Assembly (NCBI GenBank): GCA_039026975.1
Contig: JBCCLI010000279.1
Span: 1 to 8,667 of the forward strand
Source: JBCBKZ01 sp039026975
Lineage (GTDB): Bacteria; Bacteroidota; Bacteroidia; J057
Reading direction: 5' to 3'
Length of the DNA stretch: 8,667 bases
The position numbers and the translations under genes are program-made. This document shows positions 1 to 7,001 of the stretch, in pieces (the stretch's first letter is position 1; each line of letters opens with the position of its first letter). A model generated the notes under the pieces. That model was not told where the DNA came from and made no database searches. It was given only the letters and a program-made list of their open reading frames with translations.

Positions 1-1629
1 AATGAACTACATTTCAGCACTAACCTGGGACTTTTCTCCCAAAGTAGAATACCTAGTGATCTGTCTACCCTTTATGGATTAATAGCCCTGGCCGTCATAC
101 TCATGCTCATAGCTTGTATAAATTTTGTGAATCTGGCTACAGCTCAGGCGCTTCAAAGAAGTAAAGAAGTAGGGGTCAGGAAGGTATTAGGAGGTTCCCG
201 TAAGTCTATCATGTGGCAGTTTCTGGGAGAGACCTCTATCATCGTATTACTAGCAGTATGCCTTTCCATTGTCTTGACCGAAGTGATATTCACCACTTTT
301 ACAGACTTTTTCCCTGAAGATCTTGTTTTTGAGCCATTTAGGCTTGAGTATTTGGTTTTTTACGGCCTTATTCTGGTTTCCGTTAGCCTGCTTTCAGGCT
401 TTTATCCTGCCTTTGTATTGGCAGCCTTCAAGCCTGTGAAAGCCCTGAAATCCAAGGGAGTGGCTTATACAGACCTTACCAGTCAAAACTGGTTGCAGAA
501 GGCCTTGATTACGGTTCAGTTTGTAGTGTCTATCTCTCTCATCATAGCTACCCTATTAGTGGGGAAACAGATTACCTACATCATGAATAAGGATTTGGGG
601 GTTTCTGCCGAGTCCCTGGTTTTTTTCAATGTTCCCTACTGGGATACAGATGAAAATAAAGACCAGGTGCTTAGTGAAGTAAGGAAGTTGGCCGGAGTAC
701 AATCTGTCTCTATCCATACCAATCCCATAGTAGCCAACTCATGGAGTAGTAATGAACTTTCCTTCCATAAGGTAGATGAAAAGCAAACGGAAGAAGTTCA
801 ATATAAATGGGTAGATTCTTCCTTTGTTAAGACCTATGAATTAGAACTTTTGGCAGGTAGAAATTTAAAAGACGGGGCTAGAGAATACTTGGTGAATGAA
901 GCCATGGTCAAACAATTAGGATTTACTGATCCCTCAGATGTGATAGGCATGACAGTGATGGATACAAGAGGGGACAATTCGGATGTAGCCTATCAAATTG
1001 TGGGGGTTATTAATGATTACCACTATCTACCATTACAGCATCAGATAGATCCTATGGTGCTAACTTCAGTGGGAAGAAAAAATACCGTGGGCGTCAAGCT
1101 GGAACAGGGCGTATTAGCCAACGATGGTTTTTCAACCTTAATTGAAAATATTCATGGAATTTATAAGCAAGCCTTCCCAAGATCAGAATTTGATTACGAG
1201 TTCATGGATGAGCAGATAGCCTCTTATTATGAAGAAGAAGAAAGAATGGCCACCCTAAGTCAGACTGCTACTGCGGTAGCCATCTTTATCTCTTGCATTG
1301 GACTGTTTGGCTTAATATCCTATTCGCTCGTGAGAAGGACCAAGGAGATCGGGATACGTAAAATCCTGGGAGCTACAGTTAGCAATATCTTCAAACTGAT
1401 TTCCACTGATTTTCTCAAACTCATTTTGATAGCCTTTATCATAGCTACCCCCATCACCTGGTATATGATGGACTCCTGGTTAGCAGACTATACCTACAAG
1501 GCTCCTATTTCTCTATGGGTATTTATTCTTTCAGGCGTTATAGCCTGTCTGCTGGCCCTGATCACCATAGGCTACCAAACATTTAAAGCTGCTTCAGCAA
1601 ATCCTGTGGAGGCATTAAGGATGGAGTAG
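1..1629 (+). CDS. ABC transporter permease, MacB/FtsX type, 5'-truncated by window edge
   Basis: The reading frame is open from base 1, so the gene begins upstream; 542 codons are visible. Bacteroidota permeases of this type are usually near 800 residues, so roughly the last two thirds is present. A first FtsX domain has a membrane segment near 85-165, then the cytoplasmic coupling motif RSKEVGVRKVLGG (157-195) and two more hydrophobic segments to about 430. A membrane helix follows at about 490-580, then a MacB_PCD-like extracytoplasmic region to about 1240. The second FtsX domain repeats the pattern: helix, RTKEIGIRKILGA (from about 1336), and two C-terminal helices. The protein ends in the family-typical NPVEALRME. 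Known of the family: such permeases pair with a separate ATPase and act in mechanotransmission, efflux or lipoprotein/peptide export; the substrate cannot be told here. It is separated from the next gene by about 300 bases that contain a promoter, so it probably belongs to another transcription unit. Confidence 0.93.
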   Translation, partial: NELHFSTNLGLFSQSRIPSDLSTLYGLIALAVILMLIACINFVNLATAQALQRSKEVGVRKVLGGSRKSIMWQFLGETSIIVLLAVCLSIVLTEVIFTTFTDFFPEDLVFEPFRLEYLVFYGLILVSVSLLSGFYPAFVLAAFKPVKALKSKGVAYTDLTSQNWLQKALITVQFVVSISLIIATLLVGKQITYIMNKDLGVSAESLVFFNVPYWDTDENKDQVLSEVRKLAGVQSVSIHTNPIVANSWSSNELSFHKVDEKQTEEVQYKWVDSSFVKTYELELLAGRNLKDGAREYLVNEAMVKQLGFTDPSDVIGMTVMDTRGDNSDVAYQIVGVINDYHYLPLQHQIDPMVLTSVGRKNTVGVKLEQGVLANDGFSTLIENIHGIYKQAFPRSEFDYEFMDEQIASYYEEEERMATLSQTATAVAIFISCIGLFGLISYSLVRRTKEIGIRKILGATVSNIFKLISTDFLKLILIAFIIATPITWYMMDSWLADYTYKAPISLWVFILSGVIACLLALITIGYQTFKAASANPVEALRME

Positions 1630-1655
1630 GGGACTCACTCACCAACATACTAAAA

Positions 1656-1819
1656 ATGAAAAATTCCCCCTTATTTATCACAAGTGTGTGCATGCTGGTA
1701 ACGGTTTACTGCCAGCCAGGTAAAAAATATTCCTGAGTCCGGAATCTGCGCATAAGACCTGCCCCAGTAAGGAAGGACTTCTATCAGGTAGTGCTGCAAT
1801 CGCTTATACCCAATTCTAG
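1656..1819 (+). pseudogene. possible frameshifted remnant of a short secreted protein
   Basis: An ATG at 1656 opens a 26-codon frame ending at TGA 1734-1736. Its product, MKNSPLFITSVCMLVTVYCQ followed by PGKKYS, has a basic start, a hydrophobic stretch and a cysteine, like a lipoprotein signal peptide. From 1733, in another frame, sense codons continue without a stop for 28 codons (LSPESAHKTCPSKEG..., ending IAYTQF) to TAG 1817-1819. A single frameshift would join the two into a small secreted protein of about 54 residues. This may be a decayed gene, a real 26-residue peptide, or chance. The residue before the cysteine is tyrosine, which is poor for a lipobox. I do not recognise the product. 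Confidence 0.2.
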
Positions 1820-1849
1820 GTATTTTTCATAAAAGAGAGTGAAAAAAAC

Positions 1850-1865
1850 CTGCAAGCATTTGCAG
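1850..1865. promoter_or_regulatory. 16-bp palindrome overlapping the -33 element, candidate operator
   Basis: CTGCAA-GCAT-TTGCAG is a perfect 6-bp inverted repeat with a 4-base centre. Its right arm contains the TTTG (1859-1862) that serves as the -33 element of the predicted promoter, so a protein bound here would block or alter polymerase access. It does not resemble a classical Fur box. No U-tract follows, so a terminator role for the upstream gene is unlikely. The operator role is inference from position and symmetry. Confidence 0.35.
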
Positions 1866-1889
1866 TTATTAGAACATATTGTACTTTCG
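1859..1889 (+). promoter_or_regulatory. Bacteroidota-type promoter of the siderophore-uptake operon
   Basis: TTTG at 1859-1862 is followed after 19 bases by TACTTTCG at 1882-1889. This is close to the Bacteroidota primary-sigma consensus, TTTG at -33 and TAnnTTTG at -7, with one mismatch in the last TTTG. Transcription would start near 1893-1897. That places the ATG at 1892 at or before the start site and leaves about 30 bases of leader before the ATG at 1928, so this site decides which start codon is usable. Confidence 0.55.
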
Positions 1890-1910
1890 CCATGCGTTTA
1901 TTTAGAACTG

Positions 1911-1924
1911 ATCTAAATATAGAT
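1911..1924 (+). repeat. short inverted repeat in the predicted leader
   Basis: ATCTA-AATA-TAGAT is a perfect 5-bp dyad with a 4-base centre, ending three bases before the preferred ATG at 1928 of the TonB receptor gene. As RNA it could form a weak AU-rich hairpin next to the start codon; as DNA it could be a small operator. At this length and base composition, chance is a fair alternative. Confidence 0.2.
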
Positions 1925-1927
1925 AGC

Positions 1928-4294
1928 ATGCGACCATCCTTGCTTCTTGTACTCTGGCTGATAATGCCAGGAGCGGTGCTGACGGCTCAGAACTTTACTG
2001 GAAAACTACAAGCCTCTAACCAGATTCCCATAGTAGGGGCTACTATCTACAACCTCAACACGGGAAAAGGAAAATTCTCTTCTGCAGATGGCACTTTTAC
2101 CATAAAGGCCAGCCCTTCTCATCAATTAGTCATTTCTTCTATGGGGTATACAACTGATACCCTTCGTATACTTCCACAGATGCTATCAGGAGATGAACCT
2201 TTCCTGATTAAACTCAAGGAGGAAAGTGTAGTGCTGAATGAGGTTCTGATAGAAGCTAAATCTCCTGCTACAGAGGTCAGAGAAAAAGCCTATGCAGTTG
2301 AAGTCATAGAATCCAGGGGATTTAAAAACCTGACTACTAATGCTAATGCTATCCTGGGAAGAGTTTCAGGTGTAAATATCCGTGAGTCAGGAGGGCTGGG
2401 ATCTGCCTTTACGCTATCTTTAAATGGCTTGTCTGGTAACCAGGTACGTATATTCCTTGATGGCGTCCCCATGGACTACTTCGGGTCTTCTCTATCTCTC
2501 AATAATTTTGCAGCTAATATCATTGAAAGGATAGAGGTATATAAGGGAGTAGTACCTGTCCACCTTTCCTCAGATGCACTTGGCGGTGCCATCAATGTAG
2601 TAACCAATAACACTACTAATAATTATCTGGACGCCTCCTACAGCCTGGGGTCATTTAATACGCACATAGCTTCTTTGAACGCTCAGTTTAGACTACCTAA
2701 ATCTGGCTTCACCCAACGAATAAAATCCTTCTACAATAAATCAGATAATAATTATCAGGTGCCAGTTCAGCTGGTGGATTTTACTACTGGAAAGGAGGAT
2801 GAAGATGAAACTTGGGTAGAACGCTTTCATGATGGATATGAAAGCAGGATGGCTTGGTATGAACTCGGTTTTACTGGCACAAGCTGGGCAGATGAAGTAA
2901 TGGCCGGGATCTTATATTCTGATAATTATAAAGAGCTACAACAGCCTGCCAATGCGATAGGGCAAGCCAAAATCCCTTATGGAGAAGTAGCATCTGAGGA
3001 AGAAAAGACCATTCTCAACTTCAAGTACAGAAAAAGTGGCATGTTGGGAGGAAGACTCTCCCTGAATGCTTTTGGGGTAGGGGTATTTGCAGAAACACTA
3101 TCAAGAGATACAGCGAGTGTGACCTATGATTGGTTTGGCGTAGCTAACCCTAGAATAGATAGAGCAACTGGGGAAATTGAAACACGTAAAACGCTGCTAA
3201 CCCTTAACACAGTGAACTACCTGGGAAACATAAATGCTGAATATGCCTTCAATACTAACCAAAGCGCTACCCTGAATTACAGCATGAATGACTTTAGCTT
3301 AGAAGGTTCAGATCCTTTTAAGAGTCAAAATAATACCCAGTTTGGTCAGCCCAATGAAGTTACTAAGCAGGTCATGGCTGCTAGCTTTACCAATACCTTT
3401 TTCAGAAAAGCCCTGAGAGCCACCGTTTTTGGAAAATACTATGACTACGAAATCAATTCACTAGAGACTAATTACCAAGGGACCGAGCTTATCCCTTTTA
3501 ATAATGAGAAGAACTACATGGGAGCAGGAATAGCTTCTACCTTCTTCCTGGACGATTTCCAATTTAAACTGAGCTATGAAAGAGCTGTCAGATTCCCGGA
3601 GGTAATTGAGCTCTTTGGGGATGGCCTGAATACAGTAGCCAGCCCTTCCATTTTACCGGAAACTAGCAATAATTATAATCTGGGCGTCATTCTCAATAAG
3701 GATATCAGCCTGGGAAGTTTATATGTATCCCTAAACAGCTTTTTAAGAGATGCTAATGACTTTATTATCCCTGTGGTCCAGGGAATAAAAGTGTTCCACA
3801 TTAATAATGGAGTAGTCCTTTCCCGTGGCTTGGATTTTAGTGTGGGAATAAATCACAAAGATAACTATGTATTCTCATTAAATGGGACCTACCTGGATCT
3901 CAGAGATAATAATCCATGGAAGAATGGACAAGTAGGGATAGAGAATACCCTTTACAGAGCCAGAATCCCAAATGTCCCTTACCTCTTTGGGAACTTCACC
4001 TTCTCCTACAGAAATAATGACCTCTTCTCAGAAAGAGACAGTTACTCGGTCTCTGTCAATCAAAACTATACGCACGAGTTCTTTTACCGATGGGAAGTGC
4101 TGGCTAGCACCAATAAGAGTGTAGTACCCAGTCAGTACTCCACCAACTTGGACTTTGTATACAGCTTACATGAAGGAAAGTATAATATCTCATTTTCTGT
4201 TATTAACCTGTTTGACAGCAGGTTATATGACAATTTCCAGCAACTAAGACCTGGAAGAAATTTTAATGTTAAACTCAGACTATTCATCAATTAA
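1928..4294 (+). CDS. TonB-dependent outer-membrane receptor (XusA-like, siderophore/metal-chelate uptake)
   Basis: This is an outer-membrane beta-barrel receptor that imports a metal chelate using TonB energy. From the ATG at 1928 it is 788 residues. A signal peptide (MRPSLLLVLW..., ending LTAQ near residue 21) comes first. A carboxypeptidase-regulatory-like domain covers about 22-96 (PIVGATIYN, SSADGTFTI, SSMGY). The plug covers about 118-226 (AILGRVSGVNIRESGG, VRIFLDGVPMDY, IERIEVYKGVVP, ALGGAINVVT). The barrel runs to the C-terminus, with FRKALRATVFGKYYDY, RAVRFPEVIELFGD and a last strand ending LRLFIN. The frame can also open at ATG 1892, but that adds 12 residues ahead of a complete signal peptide and lies on the predicted transcription start, so 1928 is preferred. 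It leads the operon, 11 bases before the lipoprotein gene. XusA is the named relative by context; BtuB-, FecA- or heme-type receptors are alternatives, since the ligand is not readable from sequence. Confidence 0.92.
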   Translation: MRPSLLLVLWLIMPGAVLTAQNFTGKLQASNQIPIVGATIYNLNTGKGKFSSADGTFTIKASPSHQLVISSMGYTTDTLRILPQMLSGDEPFLIKLKEESVVLNEVLIEAKSPATEVREKAYAVEVIESRGFKNLTTNANAILGRVSGVNIRESGGLGSAFTLSLNGLSGNQVRIFLDGVPMDYFGSSLSLNNFAANIIERIEVYKGVVPVHLSSDALGGAINVVTNNTTNNYLDASYSLGSFNTHIASLNAQFRLPKSGFTQRIKSFYNKSDNNYQVPVQLVDFTTGKEDEDETWVERFHDGYESRMAWYELGFTGTSWADEVMAGILYSDNYKELQQPANAIGQAKIPYGEVASEEEKTILNFKYRKSGMLGGRLSLNAFGVGVFAETLSRDTASVTYDWFGVANPRIDRATGEIETRKTLLTLNTVNYLGNINAEYAFNTNQSATLNYSMNDFSLEGSDPFKSQNNTQFGQPNEVTKQVMAASFTNTFFRKALRATVFGKYYDYEINSLETNYQGTELIPFNNEKNYMGAGIASTFFLDDFQFKLSYERAVRFPEVIELFGDGLNTVASPSILPETSNNYNLGVILNKDISLGSLYVSLNSFLRDANDFIIPVVQGIKVFHINNGVVLSRGLDFSVGINHKDNYVFSLNGTYLDLRDNNPWKNGQVGIENTLYRARIPNVPYLFGNFTFSYRNNDLFSERDSYSVSVNQNYTHEFFYRWEVLASTNKSVVPSQYSTNLDFVYSLHEGKYNISFSVINLFDSRLYDNFQQLRPGRNFNVKLRLFIN

Positions 4295-4305
4295 CCTATT
4301 GTAGC

Positions 4306-5562
4306 ATGAAAACCAACCAGTTAATAGTATTATTTCTCATGAGTGCAGTAATGTTCTTTACTGCCTGTGATGACGATAGTAGCGATGCGCCTACACCCAC
4401 ACCACCTGCAGCAGTAACTGAAACTTTTTACTTTTTAGGTATTGAGGCAGCTACAGACCCTACCACGGATGTACTGACTACTTTACCTAACTTGGAATCA
4501 GGAACGGTTTCTCCTATTGGGAGTGGGTTTGAACAACCTTCATGGATGACCTTCATGCAGGGACCAGATCAGATATTAGTAGGAGGATTTACCTCTGCAC
4601 CTGAAATTACCAGTTATTCTATGGAGAATGGTGAGTTGGTACAGGGAGAAAGCTTTTTCACAGATCTAGGTGTGTATGCTTTTGACTTTGTAGATGAAGA
4701 AAATCTGGTCATGGTAGGCTCGCCTAGAAGTGGCTTATCTAATAAGAAGCTCTATCACGTGAATACTAATACCATGTCAATCATTAATACTGCTGAAACC
4801 AATTTTGGGGATATTGATGCTGACAGCTTATTTGCTTTCCCTACAGACGTAAAAGTAAGGGATGACAAGATGTTTATTTCGTACTACCATACGCATACTA
4901 GGGGAGACTTTAGTACACCTGAGGCAGATATGGCCTATTTAGCCGTATTTAGCTATCCTTCTCTTCAGTTTGAGAAGATCATCTCGGATGAAAGAGCCCC
5001 TAATATAGGCAGATATTACAGTACTAATTCTTTAGAGATAGATGAGGATGGAGATATCTACACTTACTCTCCTTCTTCTCTTGCTTGTGGATTTGCCCCC
5101 ACACCCTCTAAGAACTCTGGAATCTTAAGAATCCCAAGTGGTTCTACTGAATTTGATCCTAACTTTTACATAGATTTTGAAGGAATAAGCGGAGGCTACA
5201 AAATCAATGATATGTTCTACGTAGCAGATGGGAAAGCAGTAGTAAGGGTACTGCAGGAAGATGAGACTAACCCTCAATTCCTATGGGCTACTTATGCACC
5301 CACTTCTGAATTTCCATTACTTTCCACAGGTATCTTAGACTTAAATACGCAGACATTTACTCTGCTAAATGATGTCCCTACTGCCGGAGGTGGATGGAAT
5401 GCTGCTCACCTAATAGAAGATACTAAGCTATACCTGGGAGTAAGTAACAACACCTATGCAGGTATTTATGTCATAGATGTAGCTACAGGTACTGCCACTG
5501 AGGGAGTTAGAGTAGATGGAAACTATGCAAAAGGAATTATGTCCCTGACTGTGACTGAATAA
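4306..5562 (+). CDS. DUF4374 surface lipoprotein (XusB-like siderophore-binding protein)
   Basis: This 418-residue lipoprotein has a signal peptide with lipobox FFTAC; the acylated residue is Cys21. The cysteine is followed by DDDSSD, an acidic tail resembling the lipoprotein export signals that send Bacteroidota lipoproteins to the cell surface. A short Thr/Pro/Ala linker (about 28-38) precedes the folded domain. DUF4374 is recognised from recurrent propeller-like segments and the hallmark SGILRIPSG...EFDPNF near residues 270-285, preceded by EIDEDGDIYTYSPSS. Length fits the family (about 400). In Bacteroides, the DUF4374 protein XusB binds ferric enterobactin-type siderophores on the surface and hands them to the TonB receptor XusA; position directly after the receptor gene suggests the same job here. 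The ligand may differ. A terminator-like hairpin lies just downstream. Confidence 0.82.
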   Translation: MKTNQLIVLFLMSAVMFFTACDDDSSDAPTPTPPAAVTETFYFLGIEAATDPTTDVLTTLPNLESGTVSPIGSGFEQPSWMTFMQGPDQILVGGFTSAPEITSYSMENGELVQGESFFTDLGVYAFDFVDEENLVMVGSPRSGLSNKKLYHVNTNTMSIINTAETNFGDIDADSLFAFPTDVKVRDDKMFISYYHTHTRGDFSTPEADMAYLAVFSYPSLQFEKIISDERAPNIGRYYSTNSLEIDEDGDIYTYSPSSLACGFAPTPSKNSGILRIPSGSTEFDPNFYIDFEGISGGYKINDMFYVADGKAVVRVLQEDETNPQFLWATYAPTSEFPLLSTGILDLNTQTFTLLNDVPTAGGGWNAAHLIEDTKLYLGVSNNTYAGIYVIDVATGTATEGVRVDGNYAKGIMSLTVTE

Positions 5563-5580
5563 TTCTTACCCACACATCAT

Positions 5581-5614
5581 AAAGCAATTGGCATCCTAAC
5601 GGGCCAATTGCTTT
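5581..5614 (+). terminator. terminator-like hairpin between lipoprotein and DUF4198 genes
   Basis: AAAGCAATTGGC (5581-5592) and GCCAATTGCTTT (5603-5614) form a perfect 12-bp stem with a 10-base loop. The 3' arm runs into TTTT (5612-5615), then AAG, so the U-tract is short and partial read-through is likely. It sits 18 bases after the stop of the DUF4374 gene. The probable effect is a higher message level for the receptor and lipoprotein than for the four downstream genes. No TAnnTTTG promoter is visible between it and the next gene. Confidence 0.65.
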
Positions 5615-5634
5615 TAAGTGCTTTTAACTTAAAA
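5612..5634 (+). repeat. second inverted repeat, overlapping the terminator and abutting the next start codon
   Basis: TTTTAAGT (5612-5619) and ACTTAAAA (5627-5634) form a perfect 8-bp dyad around a 7-base loop. It ends two bases before the ATG at 5637 and shares 5612-5614 with the terminator stem, so in RNA the two hairpins compete at those bases. The same stretch holds a 9-base direct repeat TGCTTTTAA at 5609-5617 and 5619-5627, which suggests a local duplication. Confidence 0.4.
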
Positions 5635-5636
5635 TC

Positions 5637-6356
5637 ATGAAGAATATAATACTGTTGTTAGGATGGATTTTCCTATGTGCGGGAAATATCCGGGCCCATG
5701 CTCTTTGGATCTCTACTAGCGAGCAGGGAACCATAGGAGAAGAACAGGAGATCAAAGTATACTTTGGTGAATTTACCTATGGCGTGACTGAAGAAGTAGG
5801 AAAAGAAGCGTATGAAATGGTGAAAGATTTTTCCTTGTGGGTGTTTAGTCCTTCAGGAGTAAAAACTTCCCTTGAGGTGGAGGCTAAGGATACTTACTAT
5901 CTAGCCACTTACACCCCTGCTGAAGAAGGGACATACACCGTCTTACTGGATAATGACAAGATCGACGTCATTGATTACTCACAATATGACTTTGGTATCT
6001 TTAAGCCTCACTATCATTCTGTAGCTAAGATACAGGTAGGGGAGCAGGAAAGTGCTACCCATACCGCTAACCAAGTGGGAATTACATTAAAGAATTTACC
6101 CGCTTCAGATGGTCAGGTGCAGCTACAAGTTTTTTATAAAGGTCAGGAATTAGCAGATACTGAAGTAAAGGTTTTCCTAACAGATCAATGGTCCAAGACC
6201 CTCAAAACAGATGAGCAAGGTAAGGCAACTTTCAGCCTACCCTGGGATGCTGATTACTTAGTAGAAGTTACTACTGAAGAGCGAGTGCCGGGAACCTTTA
6301 ATGAAGTAGAATACGAATTTGTTTGGCATTGCGTAACTCAGCACCTAAGTAATTAG
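5637..6356 (+). CDS. DUF4198 (NikM-like) secreted periplasmic protein
   Basis: The product is 239 residues with a cleavable signal peptide (MKNIILLLGW..., cleavage predicted after NIRA, residue 20). The mature protein would begin HALWIS, matching the His-Ala-Leu-Trp start common in DUF4198/NikM-like proteins. Two beta-rich parts follow: an N-terminal one (about 30-130, with TYTPAEEGTYTVLLDN) and a C-terminal Ig-like one (about 145-239, with VKVF, KTLKTDEQGKATFSLP and DADYLVEV). The family was once labelled as a nickel-transport component, but its function is unproven. Histidines at 21, 125, 127, 142, 231 and 236 and Cys232 are candidate metal ligands. Its place between the surface lipoprotein and membrane genes suggests a periplasmic metal- or chelate-handling role; that is inference. 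No C-terminal membrane anchor is seen. The next gene starts four bases after the stop. Confidence 0.78.
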   Translation: MKNIILLLGWIFLCAGNIRAHALWISTSEQGTIGEEQEIKVYFGEFTYGVTEEVGKEAYEMVKDFSLWVFSPSGVKTSLEVEAKDTYYLATYTPAEEGTYTVLLDNDKIDVIDYSQYDFGIFKPHYHSVAKIQVGEQESATHTANQVGITLKNLPASDGQVQLQVFYKGQELADTEVKVFLTDQWSKTLKTDEQGKATFSLPWDADYLVEVTTEERVPGTFNEVEYEFVWHCVTQHLSN

Positions 6357-6360
6357 CCGT

Positions 6361-6690
6361 GTGATTACCCTGATAAGTGTATGTATTTTCTTTGGTTTTT
6401 ACCTGTGGTATGCCACCACTAAAAGAATCAAGGTTGAACCTTGGCTAGGTATTGAACCATGGGCCAAACAGAGACACAAGGAATCTAAATTAGTAGGTTC
6501 CTTTTTCCTGTTAATTGCGGCGGCTATTACTTTGTATGTTTATGGTATGGGTGCTGGTACCTTTGTATTTTTAGTAGCATTTATGACCATCGGATGCTTG
6601 GTTATTCTTCTCGTCCCGATGAAACTAATGAATAGACTGGTATTGGCCCTGATTTTTATGCTGCTATTTTTTGCTGAATTTTTTCTTTAA
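6361..6690 (+). CDS. DUF3325-like small inner-membrane protein
   Basis: This 109-residue protein has three to four hydrophobic segments: about 1-17, 46-64, 67-84 and 91-109. A basic loop (TTKRIKVEPW... to QRHKESK) lies between the first two. Spacing and the pattern GMGAGTFVFLVAFMTIGC followed by LVILLVP recall DUF3325, a short membrane family found next to DUF3649 and PepSY-TM genes in proteobacterial siderophore loci. The start is GTG at 6361, four bases after the upstream stop; no ATG occurs in frame before the middle of the protein, and starting there would lose the first helix. No clear Shine-Dalgarno is present, so translation is probably coupled to the preceding gene. It abuts the next gene (TAA then ATG). 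Function is unknown; a small partner of the PepSY membrane protein is the likeliest role. Confidence 0.68.
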   Translation: MITLISVCIFFGFYLWYATTKRIKVEPWLGIEPWAKQRHKESKLVGSFFLLIAAAITLYVYGMGAGTFVFLVAFMTIGCLVILLVPMKLMNRLVLALIFMLLFFAEFFL

Positions 6691-6984
6691 ATGCCCGCTA
6701 ATAAAAAATATCTCACTACCTCCCCCTGGCAAAAAGCAGCTAAGCTTACGGCTGGGTTTGTTGGTGGTTTCATCTTGAGTGCCACTATACATACAGCTAT
6801 AGCAGCCTGGTGGGGTAGAGCAGAGGTGGTGGCCACCAGTGGATTTAGTTTGTTTTTACTTTGGGCAGGATTAATGATTATGGCTTTTCTAGCTAAAAAT
6901 GGATGGAAGTTATGGGGGGTATACCTTCTCGCTTCCACCATATGTGTAGGTATCACCTACCTGGGTAGGATGTATATAGTGTAG
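6691..6984 (+). CDS. DUF3649-like small inner-membrane protein
   Basis: The product has 97 residues and three predicted helices: about 18-40, 48-67 and 72-93. The layout of a basic start, AGFVGGFILSATIHTAIAAW, a short RAEVVATSG loop, then SLFLLWAGLMIMAFLAKNGW and a third helix matches DUF3649, where a Gly-rich first helix is followed by a conserved acidic-alanine loop. DUF3649 genes sit beside DUF3325 and PepSY-TM genes in siderophore loci of Gammaproteobacteria, and the order here (DUF3325, DUF3649, PepSY) supports the call. The ATG directly follows the TAA of the previous gene, so coupled translation is likely. The opposite-strand frame over the same bases (6687-6956) is a shadow. Function is unknown; His33 in the first helix could be a ligand or proton-relay residue. 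Confidence 0.66.
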   Translation: MPANKKYLTTSPWQKAAKLTAGFVGGFILSATIHTAIAAWWGRAEVVATSGFSLFLLWAGLMIMAFLAKNGWKLWGVYLLASTICVGITYLGRMYIV

Positions 6985-7001
6985 GTACTTAAGGTAAATC
7001 A

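Noticed and set aside
1737..1807. Possible structured leader RNA: ATAAG/CTTAT (1752-1756, 1803-1807) enclosing ACCTG/CAGGT (1757-1761, 1785-1789)
   Set aside because: I looked for cobalamin and other metabolite riboswitch signatures and found none. The stems are short with a large one-sided bulge, and the region lies upstream of the predicted transcription start, so it would not be in the operon's leader.
1656..1892. Classical Fur box or DtxR/IdeR-type operator upstream of the operon
   Set aside because: No convincing match to a GATAATGATAATCATTATC-like or TTAGG-type palindrome is visible; the only strong dyad is the CTGCAA/TTGCAG element reported separately.
2290..2472. Open frame of 60 codons on the - strand
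   Set aside because: It lies wholly inside the plug-domain coding region of the TonB receptor and shows no recognisable domain or signal; a shadow frame.
5563..5636. Independent promoter for the four downstream genes
   Set aside because: No TTTG plus TAnnTTTG pair is visible in the gap; the downstream genes more likely depend on read-through.
6687..6956. Open frame of 89 codons on the - strand
   Set aside because: It covers the DUF3649-like gene almost exactly; the + strand product has family-like helices and fits the operon, while the - strand product has neither.
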